A stretch of DNA of 34,289 nt from an uncultured Mycoplasma sp. (lineage in GTDB: Bacteria; Bacillota_I; Bacilli_A; RF39; UBA660): assembly GCA_946500895.1 (NCBI GenBank), contig CAMMXG010000015.1, positions 1 through 34,289 on the forward strand, in the 5' to 3' direction. Within the stretch, counting starts at the first letter, position 1, and every line of letters begins with the position of its first letter. Shown in pieces: positions 15,834-23,570 of the stretch. Under the pieces are notes generated by a model that saw only the letters and a list, made by a program, of their open reading frames with translations, was not told where the DNA came from and ran no database searches. Made by a program: the position numbers and the translations under genes.

Positions 15834-17987
15834 TTATAAACTTCTACTCACTTTCCCAACAAAAGATAACATTTCTAAATCTAATATAATTCGTTCTACT
15901 TCCTCTTTATTTTTAACTTTTATTGTAACTTCATATAAATATCTATTAGAGTATTCCTTGGCTTTAAAAGAGTCTATATGAACATTTCTTTTCGTAAATG
16001 TAGCGATAATATCAGATAAATAATTTTTATTGTTATCTGTTTCAATAAATAAATCAGTTAAATAATTTGATTCACTGTCTTCGTTCCATTTTACTTCAAT
16101 CGTTCTTTCTTTTTTATCGATGATATTTGGACAATTTGTTTTATGGACAGTAATTCCTTGGCCTTTGGTAATGAAACCAATAATATCGTCGCCTTTTACC
16201 GGCTTACAACATTTGGCAATATTTACTAAAATATCGCCAATTCCTGCTACAATGATATCATTTTTATAGTTTCCTTCGCTTTTTTGATCTTTGTTTACTT
16301 TTTCAATTAGAGCATCTTCGACATTGGCTTTATTTTCAGTAGTTAAATTAATAATAAATCCAGCGGTATATCTAAGTGTACCAATTGAAAGGTATATATC
16401 ATCTAAATCTTTTAATTTTAAATCTTTTAAAATCTTTTTGATGTTTTCCTCACTCATGATTTCATTAAAAGCAAGACGTCTTTTACGTAATTCTTTTTCT
16501 AAAATATCTTTTCCTTTTTCAATCATGAATGTTCGCTCTTGTTTGCTGAAATATGATTTGATTTTGTTTTTGGCTTGACTTGTCTTAACAAAATTTAACC
16601 AGTCTTTGTTTGGTGAACTATTAGGATTGGTTTTGATTTTAACAATATCATTGTTCTCTAATTCATGATTTAGGGGAACAATCGTGTCATTTACGATCGC
16701 TCCAACTGTTTTATCACCAACATCTGAGTGAATTCGGTAAGCAAAATCAACCGGTGTTGCCCCACGTGGTAGTTCCATGACATCCCCTTTTGGAGTGAAA
16801 ACATAAATCATCTCTGCTAGCATGTCACTGGTTACATCTTTCGCAAAGGCAAGATCATCTACTTCTTCATGAGTTTCAATTAAATTCCTAAACATTTCTA
16901 GCTTTTGTTCCATAATGTTTTGAACTTTTTTCGTGCCATGTTCTTTATATGACCAGTGAGAAGCCATACCTTTTTCAGCAAATTCATCCATTTCATATGT
17001 TCTGAATTGTACTTCGAAAAGGTGTCCATCTACACCAAAAACCGTGGTATGCAAACTTTGATACATATTTGCTTTTGGCATAGCAATGTAGTCTTTAAAA
17101 CGATTCGGAATTGGACGATATTTCGCATGAACAAGCCCTACTGCTAAATAACAATCACTTACTGTTTCTAAAATTACTCTTAAAGCTAAAATATCATATA
17201 TTTCGTTCCATTTCTTGCCATTTGATAGTTTGTTATAAATACTATGTACACTTTTTACTCTTCCTTTAATTTTAAATTTCAATCCTTGTTCTGTTAAAAT
17301 ATTTGTAATACTTTCTTGCATCTCTTCTAGAGAATCATTTAACTCTTTTTGAGTTTCGTTTAGTTTTTCTAAAATATCGTTGTATACATCTGGCTTGGTG
17401 TAATATAAGCATAAGTCTTCTAATTCACTTTTAATAGAATTGATACCTAGACGATGGGCAATTGGTATTAAAACCGCCATGGTTTCATAAGCTTTTTGTT
17501 TTTGCTTTTTTGGATTAATCGCATAATTGGTTCGCATATTATGAAGACGATCGGCAAGTTTAATGAATAAAACACGTACATCTGTTGCAAGTCCTACTAA
17601 TACTTTCCTTAAATAAATAGCGCTTGATTCAGAATCATCTACTAATTCTAATTTATTAATTTTAGTGATAGAATCAACAATGGTTGCAACCGTACTACCA
17701 AATTTTTCTTCAATTTCGCTTAAGGCAGTTTCCCCATTATTCATTACTTCATGAAGTAGCGCACCTATAATAGTTGTAGCATCTACATTTAGACTATTAA
17801 CAATCTGGGCAACATGGAGCGGATGAGTAATGAAATCCTCTCCAGTTAAACGTTTCATTCCTTTGTGTTTTTCTTTAGCAAAATTGTATGCTTCTTTTAT
17901 TTTTAAAAGTTCATTTGTATCTTTAATGTTTTCTTTTATTTCTTCGTAAACGCTTTCAAACGTGATCGCATCTTCTTCCGTTTTCAC
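15834..17987 (-). CDS. rel: Rel-type (p)ppGpp synthetase with degenerate hydrolase site
   Basis: 717 residues with the full long-RSH layout: HD region (about 45-200), synthetase (about 235-345, with RFKDYIAMPKANMYQSLHTTV), TGS (about 395-455, VFTPKGDVMELP), the CC/zinc-finger-like region (KCCKPVKGDDIIGFI) and ACT (about 645-717). In the HD region His55 and Asp146 (KLADRLHNM) remain, but the core HDxxED motif is HEVMNN (79-84): Asp to Glu, Glu to Asn, Asp to Asn. Those residues hold the metal and activate water, so hydrolysis is probably lost while synthesis is kept, as in the E. coli RelA subgroup but with the RxKD of bifunctional Rel. It begins at a GTG behind GGGAGAG, adjoining the comN stop. 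Confidence 0.93.
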   Translation of the reverse strand: MKTEEDAITFESVYEEIKENIKDTNELLKIKEAYNFAKEKHKGMKRLTGEDFITHPLHVAQIVNSLNVDATTIIGALLHEVMNNGETALSEIEEKFGSTVATIVDSITKINKLELVDDSESSAIYLRKVLVGLATDVRVLFIKLADRLHNMRTNYAINPKKQKQKAYETMAVLIPIAHRLGINSIKSELEDLCLYYTKPDVYNDILEKLNETQKELNDSLEEMQESITNILTEQGLKFKIKGRVKSVHSIYNKLSNGKKWNEIYDILALRVILETVSDCYLAVGLVHAKYRPIPNRFKDYIAMPKANMYQSLHTTVFGVDGHLFEVQFRTYEMDEFAEKGMASHWSYKEHGTKKVQNIMEQKLEMFRNLIETHEEVDDLAFAKDVTSDMLAEMIYVFTPKGDVMELPRGATPVDFAYRIHSDVGDKTVGAIVNDTIVPLNHELENNDIVKIKTNPNSSPNKDWLNFVKTSQAKNKIKSYFSKQERTFMIEKGKDILEKELRKRRLAFNEIMSEENIKKILKDLKLKDLDDIYLSIGTLRYTAGFIINLTTENKANVEDALIEKVNKDQKSEGNYKNDIIVAGIGDILVNIAKCCKPVKGDDIIGFITKGQGITVHKTNCPNIIDKKERTIEVKWNEDSESNYLTDLFIETDNNKNYLSDIIATFTKRNVHIDSFKAKEYSNRYLYEVTIKVKNKEEVERIILDLEMLSFVGKVSRSL

Positions 17988-18269
17988 TTAAATCTCTCCC
18001 TTGTTAATATCTCTTCGATAATTTTTTAATTCATTTTTAACATAGCTATCTAATTCACGTTCTTCTATATTAAAAATATCGTTTACCATATCTCCTAAAT
18101 CTAGTGATCTAGAACTGGTCCATTTATAATTTTTTAGATAGTTCCAAATGTCTTCTTCATGAATATAATTCATTCCTTTTTTGTGAATTTCTTTTGCTTT
18201 GCTCTTTAAAGCTGGTAAGATTCGTTCATATAGTTCTGCTAGATTTTTAAATTTAATTTCATTATTCAT
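17988..18269 (-). CDS. comN: ComN-like post-transcriptional regulator
   Basis: About 93 residues. The segment HEEDIWNYLKNYKW...LGDMVNDIFNIEERE matches the B. subtilis ComN/YrzD family pattern (EDVWNCLKEKKW...LHEVVNDILSL). In B. subtilis ComN acts on comE mRNA with DivIVA-dependent placement; the role here is unknown. The start is the ATG at 18269, overlapping the end of the Bro-N gene by eight bases; an in-frame GTG at 18278 is less likely. Its place between spoVB and rel echoes the B. subtilis region where comN lies beside spoVB, which supports the call. Confidence 0.78.
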   Translation of the reverse strand: MNNEIKFKNLAELYERILPALKSKAKEIHKKGMNYIHEEDIWNYLKNYKWTSSRSLDLGDMVNDIFNIEERELDSYVKNELKNYRRDINKGEI

Positions 18270-19128
18270 TTTGATCACTCACTTTATTTTCTAATAAATT
18301 TTCATCAAGATAACGATAATTAAGGGCATTGGTATTTGATATAACACTTCGGCCTAATTCCTGCTCTAAATTTTCTTTAGCACCTCTGGCAATGTTACCG
18401 CCCCTTTTTGCTATTTCTTTGTTTTCAGATAAACCATAAGGCTTATGCTCTTTTACAAGTTCTCTAGTGGCAATTTCTCCTAAATCTGTTAAAGCTACTT
18501 CAATATCGGTCATGTTATCTCGAAGAGACTCTTTTCTAATTCCTTTAAAAGCTTTATATTCTGATGCACTCATTCCCGACCAACTTTTATAAATTTCATT
18601 TGTTAATATTCCATATTCTAAAGGTGTATTAATTCCACTTTCTTTCCAAGCATCGGTTAATTTAAAACGATCAACAATGCCAGTAAGTCGCATTTTAATC
18701 CAATTATTGTCATATCCTTTATTTTTATAATATAGTATAGCTCTATTAATGGCGATTTCGGGATCAAAAACTTCATCTATTCTTTCACTGCCAAGATTAG
18801 ATAACCATATTTTAAATGGTTCTGCTTTTGGGCTGGGAATCGATTCAATTAGCCTAAAAATTCCTCGCATGTCTAATACATCTGTATTATAGTATTTTCC
18901 ATCTTGAGCTTTTAATTTCAGCTGTCCGATTTTTTCGGACAACTCACTCCCCTCTTTTTTTAATTGATATTTTAAATCACTCCAATATTTACGAGGGCGA
19001 GTTGATTCTGTTAAAGCACGAATTACATCTACAACACTGAAGTAATATTCTTCTTTTTTTGAATCCCATATACTTCTAATTTCCTTGCCTTCAAAAAGAT
19101 TGATCATTGTACTTAACTTTTCATCCAT
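18262..19128 (-). CDS. Bro-N domain protein (prophage antirepressor type)
   Basis: About 288 residues. The N-terminal Bro-N domain (about 10-110) begins with FEGKEIRSIWDSKKEEYYFSVVDVIRALTES and includes RGIFRLIESIPSPKAEPFKIWL, the usual core. The C-terminal part contains DNMTDIEVALTDLGEIATRELVKEH and EIAKRGGNIARGAKENLEQELG, a conserved tail of chromosomal Bro-N proteins. Bro-N domains bind DNA and are typical of phage antirepressors. Here it is the first gene of the comN-rel-dtd unit, with no other phage genes nearby, so it may be a captured regulator. The ATG at 19128 is chosen because GGGTG lies six bases upstream; the GTG at 19137 is inside that site. Confidence 0.8.
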   Translation of the reverse strand: MDEKLSTMINLFEGKEIRSIWDSKKEEYYFSVVDVIRALTESTRPRKYWSDLKYQLKKEGSELSEKIGQLKLKAQDGKYYNTDVLDMRGIFRLIESIPSPKAEPFKIWLSNLGSERIDEVFDPEIAINRAILYYKNKGYDNNWIKMRLTGIVDRFKLTDAWKESGINTPLEYGILTNEIYKSWSGMSASEYKAFKGIRKESLRDNMTDIEVALTDLGEIATRELVKEHKPYGLSENKEIAKRGGNIARGAKENLEQELGRSVISNTNALNYRYLDENLLENKVSDQNE

Positions 19129-19230
19129 CCATTTCACCCGCTTTCTTTGATAAGCTCTACTAAATAAAAAATTAATTTCATATATTTAATTATATACTAA
19201 ATGAACTAATTTTAAAAGGGGGAGTAGCAT

Positions 19231-20520
19231 TTGAAGAACAAATTTTTGCAAGCAACTTTTATTTTGATGATTGGAGGTCTTATTACTAAACTGCTTGGAT
19301 TTGCTATTCGTATTATCTACACAAGAATGGTTGGAAGTGACGCGATTAACCTTTATTCTTTAGTTATGCCAACATATTCTTTATTACTTACGATTGCTAC
19401 CCTTTCATTACCTGTTGTTATATCCAAATTAATTAGTGAAAATAGAACGAAAAGTATTAAAATATTATCAAGTGCTACAGTAATTACTCTAATTTTAAAT
19501 TTAGCAGTTATTGTAATCATTTATTTTACTAAAGATTTTATTGCAGGTACTCTTTTAAATGATATGAGATGTAGTGTTTTGTTAATGGCAATGGCTCTTA
19601 CTTTTCCTTTTGTGTCTATTTCTAGTATTTTAAAGGGATATTTTTATGGAAAACAAAAGATGGCACCTCATACTATTTCTAATATCATTGAGCAAATTGT
19701 TAGAATGGCTTTAATATTTATAGTTATTCCAACATTAGTGAATAAAGGCATTGTTTATTCTGTTATGGGTCTTATTTTAATTAGTATTGCCTCAGAACTG
19801 GCAAGTATTTTTACTTTTTTATTTTTTTTACCTAAGAAATTTAAAATTACTAAAAATGATTTAAAACCAGATATGAAGACTGCTAAGGAAATACTTAGTA
19901 TATCTGTTCCTACTGTATCAGGTAGATTAGTTGGCAATATTGGCTTCTTTTTTGAACCAATTATACTTACGAATGTCCTACTTTTTGCTGGATATTCCAT
20001 GGATTTTATCTTAAATGAATATGGGGCTTATAATGCTTATACCATCTCTCTTTTATCTATGCCCTCTTTTTTTATTGCGGCAATATCATCAAGTTTACTT
20101 CCGGAAATTTCTAAATTTTTTTATCATAAAAACTATGAAATGGTTAAAAGAAGACTGAAACAAGCGATGATTTTATCTTTTATTGTTGGCCTTGTTTTTT
20201 CTACTTTTATTTACCTATTTAGAGAACCATTATTATCTACTTTGTATAATACGACCAAAGGAAGTGAATATATTGAAATACTGGCACCATTTTTTTTGTT
20301 ATTCTATCTAGAAGGACCACTTCAAAGTGTATTACAAGCGATTGGTAAAGCAAAAACTACCATGTTTATTACGATGGTAGCTGTTATAACAAAATTAGTA
20401 TCTATGGCTATTTTATCACTATGTCATATTGGCATGTATTCTTTGGTTATAGCCGAGATTATTGATATTTTTATTATTGTTATTTTATGTGTGAAAGCGA
20501 TTAGAAAAGAGTTGTATTAG
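19231..20520 (+). CDS. spoVB: SpoVB-like polysaccharide flippase (MOP superfamily)
   Basis: 429 residues, shorter than B. subtilis SpoVB (about 518). Many hydrophobic segments, about 12 expected, begin with ATFILMIGGLITKLLGFAIRIIYTRMVGSDAINLYSLVMP, the recognisable start of the SpoVB/MATE-like oligosaccharide flippase family. Later marks are VISKLISE and LLPEISKFF. Family members move lipid-linked peptidoglycan or polysaccharide precursors across the membrane. The start is a TTG, seven bases after AAGGGGGAG. It diverges from the Bro-N gene; an IS4 element follows eight bases after the stop. Confidence 0.88.
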   Translation: MKNKFLQATFILMIGGLITKLLGFAIRIIYTRMVGSDAINLYSLVMPTYSLLLTIATLSLPVVISKLISENRTKSIKILSSATVITLILNLAVIVIIYFTKDFIAGTLLNDMRCSVLLMAMALTFPFVSISSILKGYFYGKQKMAPHTISNIIEQIVRMALIFIVIPTLVNKGIVYSVMGLILISIASELASIFTFLFFLPKKFKITKNDLKPDMKTAKEILSISVPTVSGRLVGNIGFFFEPIILTNVLLFAGYSMDFILNEYGAYNAYTISLLSMPSFFIAAISSSLLPEISKFFYHKNYEMVKRRLKQAMILSFIVGLVFSTFIYLFREPLLSTLYNTTKGSEYIEILAPFFLLFYLEGPLQSVLQAIGKAKTTMFITMVAVITKLVSMAILSLCHIGMYSLVIAEIIDIFIIVILCVKAIRKELY

Positions 20521-20528
20521 GAAACGAC

Positions 20529-20548
20529 CTTACCTATGGACAGTTTTT
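20529..20548 (+). repeat. left terminal inverted repeat of the IS4-family element
   Basis: It pairs with 21992-22011 at 17 of 20 positions; the shared core is ATGGACAGTTTT. The outer limit could be a few bases shorter. Confidence 0.75.
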
Positions 20549-20611
20549 CAAAATGAGCAAGATTGATATATAACACTATCCGTCTAAAACTCTTCTTAAA
20601 CCATATTAAAA

Positions 20612-20663
20612 ACAGCTCATTTATGCTACAATAGTTTTGTAAAATAGAAAGTAGCTGAGCTGT
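20612..20663 (+). promoter_or_regulatory. start-sequestering hairpin around the transposase promoter
   Basis: ACAGCTCA (20612-20619) is perfectly complementary to TGAGCTGT (20656-20663), which ends at the base before the ATG. Between them is an extended -10, TGC-TACAAT (-10 at 20627-20632), so the element's own transcript would start near 20639 and lack the left arm. Only a transcript entering from spoVB would fold the hairpin and hide the start region. Confidence 0.6.
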
Positions 20664-21812
20664 ATGTATAAATTATATAATACCCAAAAAGATTTTACAA
20701 CTAATTTAAAAGGATTTTTGAAAAATGCCATTCCTGACATTAGAAAAACACAACTGAATATTATTCCTTATATTATTTTTAGTATGATTATCTCTGAATC
20801 TTGTGTTCCTATGGATATGGCTAAAGTATTAAAAGATGAGTTCTCTTCTATTCAAATTAATTCTACTATTAAAAGAATTAGAAGATTTTTTTCTAATAAA
20901 TTATTTAAACCATATCTCTTCTATCAAAAGTTAATGATTTATATTTTAAAATCTTTTCATGCAAAACATATTGATAAAACTCTTTATATTACTTTCGACC
21001 ATATGTTTAGTAAATCTAATTATACTGTCTTCATGTTTACTTTAAAAATTGGTACTTTCGGTATTCCTATTTGGTTTAAATGCTTTAAAGATATATCTAA
21101 TAATGATGCTTTTAAATTAAATACGATTAAAGAAGGTATTGAAGCTGTTTCTAAGCTTTTTAAAAATACCGATTTTAAATTAGTATTCCTTGCTGACAGA
21201 TGGTTTGGCTCTTCTAAAATATTAGATATTATTGATAAACTTGGTCATATCTATGCCATTCGTATAAAAGGCAATATTATTGTTTATTTAAATGGTAAAA
21301 AAATAAAAGCCAAAAAACTAAAACATCATAAATATCATTCTGTCATTCATAAAGATGTTTATATCACGGATGACAGATATAAAACTACCATTGTTTATTC
21401 TCCTACCGAGAATACTAAGGATCCTTGGATTATTGTTACCAATGGCGATCCTTCTAAAGCATTAAAAAGTTATTCTTATCGTTTTGGCTCTATTGAATGT
21501 ATGTTTAAAGCCCAAAAATCCAATGGTTTTAATTTAGAAAAAGTTTCTAATGCTAGTTTAGAATCTTTTACTACTATGTATACCATGGTTTGTACTTGTA
21601 TTTTATACTTAACTATTTTAGGGGCTGATTACTCTAAAAATACACGATGTTACAAAAACATCCATTTAGAAACACACAAAACTTACAATATAGATGGAAA
21701 AAAAATAAAGAAAAGAATAATGTCTTTATTTAATACTGGTTTAACTCTATTTAAACTCGCATTTAATTCATCTATATACATTAGGATTCCTTTTCAACTT
21801 TATGATATATGA
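20664..21812 (+). CDS. IS4-family DDE transposase
   Basis: 382 residues, intact. DDE positions: Asp112 in YITFDHMF, Asp178 in VFLADRWFGS, and Glu278 in the IS4 signature YSYRFGSIECMFKAQKSNGF, where Y, R, E and K are arranged as expected (R to E spacing of four). The N-terminal helical part (1-100) probably binds the terminal repeats. It catalyses cut-and-paste transposition of this element. No frameshift or stop is seen, so the copy may be active. The binding site is poor (AGAAAG) and partly covered by the hairpin at 20612-20663, which would keep expression low. Confidence 0.92.
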   Translation: MYKLYNTQKDFTTNLKGFLKNAIPDIRKTQLNIIPYIIFSMIISESCVPMDMAKVLKDEFSSIQINSTIKRIRRFFSNKLFKPYLFYQKLMIYILKSFHAKHIDKTLYITFDHMFSKSNYTVFMFTLKIGTFGIPIWFKCFKDISNNDAFKLNTIKEGIEAVSKLFKNTDFKLVFLADRWFGSSKILDIIDKLGHIYAIRIKGNIIVYLNGKKIKAKKLKHHKYHSVIHKDVYITDDRYKTTIVYSPTENTKDPWIIVTNGDPSKALKSYSYRFGSIECMFKAQKSNGFNLEKVSNASLESFTTMYTMVCTCILYLTILGADYSKNTRCYKNIHLETHKTYNIDGKKIKKRIMSLFNTGLTLFKLAFNSSIYIRIPFQLYDI

Positions 21813-21834
21813 GTTCGGAAAATAAACTCTATCA

Positions 21835-21887
21835 ATGAAAAAAATGAGAAAAATTTTTTTGCGTGTAGTAATTTTCTCATTTTTCAT
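21835..21887 (+). terminator. hairpin after the transposase gene
   Basis: Long complementary arms, ATGAAAAAAATGAGAAAA against TTTTCTCATTTTTCAT, separated by about 20 bases. It probably ends the transposase message, though there is no clean T run. Confidence 0.5.
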
Positions 21888-21991
21888 TTGTATTTTGTAA
21901 TTCACTAAATAAAGTTGTAAATAAGTATAATTTTTCTAGTCTATTGGGCGTACTTTTTCTTTCACAAACCCGCATAAACACTGGGTTTATT

Positions 21992-22011
21992 CAAAACTGT
22001 CCATGGGTCAG
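21992..22011 (-). repeat. right terminal inverted repeat of the IS4-family element
   Basis: Reverse complement of the left end, 17 of 20 positions identical. Confidence 0.75.
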
Positions 22012-22056
22012 CAGGCAAACGAAAAAGGAGCATTTTGCTCCTGTAAAGTTTGTCTG
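22012..22056 (-). terminator. nested hairpin terminator after the surface protein gene
   Basis: The inner stem AGGAGCA/TGCTCCT (22026-22042) is followed on the minus strand by TTTTC. An outer 9-bp stem, CAGGCAAAC/GTTTGTCTG (22012-22020 with 22048-22056), is followed by T's on the plus strand. The inner hairpin can stop the minus-strand gene, and the whole structure may also stop plus-strand transcripts from spoVB or the IS. Confidence 0.7.
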
Positions 22057-22070
22057 TTTTTATATACCTT

Positions 22071-22107
22071 GCACGTCATGAAACGACGAATGGAGTTTCA
22101 GACGTGC
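22071..22107 (-). repeat. long inverted repeat across the stop codon of the surface protein gene
   Basis: GCACGTC plus TGAAAC (22071-22084, one bulged base) pairs with GTTTCA plus GACGTGC (22095-22107): 13 bp with a 10-base loop. No T run follows on either strand, so it is not an ordinary terminator. It lies about 43 bases past the end of the suspected variable region, where diversity-generating retroelements carry a target hairpin. Confidence 0.75.
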
Positions 22108-23374
22108 CATTTCCCTCGGAAAATTGGGTATCAGCTTTCAGATTAACTACTGGGCGTACACCCACCGACTCATCCGCGCCGTTGCCAGCGAGGCTGCCAT
22201 TTGCACTCACAAGGAACACGTAAGCATTGGCGTTAAAGTAACGTGGAGACATAGTCCAATAGACTTGGTGTGTATATAGGTAATAACTTGTGTTATTTGT
22301 TCCACATACTCCTCCAGCGTATGCTACTTCATCGGCTGTGATGAGGCCAATTGGATACGTTAATGATTTATTCCCTTTATTACTACTACTTATTGTGAAC
22401 AAATCACTACTATTTTGACATTCAAATGTTGGTGTTTTATTTTTGTATAGTCTGATATATGCAGCGTAGTAGGTTTTTGTTGTTCCAGTTCCTCCACTTC
22501 CGTTACTTGATGAAGAACTTGTACTTGGTTGTCTATCATTACAGAATCCTGCATTCATATCTATATCATCGGCATAACTTGCTAGATTATTTTGATACCA
22601 TGTATTGAGTACTCCTAATATTGTACTATTTGTTCCTGTTCCATGGACATCATTGGTTGTGTATTTAAATCCTACATACATGTTATCTTTATATGTTGAG
22701 TTAAATGCACTCGTATCTGATAATTGTGTTCCTGTTATTGTCGTACTTCTTCCATTATAGATTAATCTGATTGTTCCATCTCCATTGATTCGGATAATTC
22801 GCCAATAGTATCCTGCCCATCTTACCCAGTTATCACTTGGATTTCCTGCAAAATAGTATGTTGTTCCATCATCATCTTCAGCTTGGTATATTGTTCCTGT
22901 TGTATCTGTAGTTAGGGTGGTACTGAAGTCTGTTCTGGTTGCTAATGTTTTGCTTGCAATTAATTCTTGGATATTTGTTATTCCTTTTTCATCAAAATAT
23001 AAATAACACTTTGTTCCTTTTGTTGTCATTGGTGTTACATTTAAACTTTTGGTATCTACGTTGTATGATAAAGATATTGCTTCATCTCTTTCTCCGTTTA
23101 CTGTGCAGTAGCTTTCTTCTTCATTAAGTACATATCCTGATTCCGGAATAGTATCACTTTTGGTGTAACCACTATCGGAATTAATGTATACTCCTACTAG
23201 ATTGCTGTCTGCTAAATCATAGTTGATTGTTCCATTAACTAGTGGTATAGACTCTGTTACTCGGTATTTTGCCCTTGTAAAGTTTAATATTACTGCACTA
23301 ATTATTAGTACTCCTACTACTCCTATTATGATATTCCTTTTTAAATGGCTTTTCTTTAGTACTTCAAAATTCAT
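22076..23374 (-). CDS. membrane-anchored surface protein with C-lectin/FGE-like variable C-terminus (DGR target candidate)
   Basis: 432 residues from the ATG at 23374 (GGGAGAG ten bases upstream; the in-frame GTG at 23383 is too close). One N-terminal transmembrane helix (NIIIGVVGVLIISAVILNF) is followed by an exported body containing DNWVRWAGYYWRIIRINGDGTIRLIYNG, a Ser/Gly linker and the C-terminal block YWTMSPRYFNANAYVFLV...VGVRPVVNL, ending GNGTSETPFVVS. The VGVRPVVNL type of ending is that of C-type-lectin/formylglycine-enzyme-like folds used as DGR variable proteins. The block is GC-rich (57 of 100 bases at 22151-22250) against about 24 of 100 at 22361-22460, and rich in codons such as AAC, GGC, AGC, TAC, GCC. 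The ligand is unknown. No reverse transcriptase or template repeat is in the window. Confidence 0.7.
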   Translation of the reverse strand: MNFEVLKKSHLKRNIIIGVVGVLIISAVILNFTRAKYRVTESIPLVNGTINYDLADSNLVGVYINSDSGYTKSDTIPESGYVLNEEESYCTVNGERDEAISLSYNVDTKSLNVTPMTTKGTKCYLYFDEKGITNIQELIASKTLATRTDFSTTLTTDTTGTIYQAEDDDGTTYYFAGNPSDNWVRWAGYYWRIIRINGDGTIRLIYNGRSTTITGTQLSDTSAFNSTYKDNMYVGFKYTTNDVHGTGTNSTILGVLNTWYQNNLASYADDIDMNAGFCNDRQPSTSSSSSNGSGGTGTTKTYYAAYIRLYKNKTPTFECQNSSDLFTISSSNKGNKSLTYPIGLITADEVAYAGGVCGTNNTSYYLYTHQVYWTMSPRYFNANAYVFLVSANGSLAGNGADESVGVRPVVNLKADTQFSEGNGTSETPFVVS

Positions 23375-23570
23375 ATCTAACACTCTCCCATATGGTGCTA
23401 GGCTTCATTTTAAATTACATTAAAATAATCTATCATATATTTATAATAAGTTTCCTAGCTTATATTTAAATTATAAATATAGCTAGACAAAAAGTCAAGA
23501 AAAAGTTGCAATATTTCAAACTATTATTTTTTAAACTTTTATTAATTTTATAATCTTTTTGGTGAATAGT

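Larger units (their letters stand above)
20529..22011 (+). mobile_element. complete IS4-family insertion sequence, about 1.48 kb
   Basis: Terminal inverted repeats of about 20 bp flank one transposase gene. The left end (20529-20548) reads CTTACCTATGGACAGTTTTT; the reverse complement of the right end (21992-22011) reads CTGACCCATGGACAGTTTTG, 17 of 20 identical. No target duplication touching both ends is visible. The element lies between spoVB and a terminator region. An internal hairpin and stop signal after the transposase are at 21835-21887. Confidence 0.85.

Noticed and set aside
20521-22027. Target-site duplication AAACGA flanking the IS (20522-20527 and 22017-22022)
   Set aside because: The copies do not abut the inverted repeats at matching distances, so the match is probably chance.
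22076-23383. Surface gene as a fragment broken by the neighbouring IS
   Set aside because: The IS ends 65 bases before the stop codon, and the gene has a full frame, a terminator and a family-like C-terminus.
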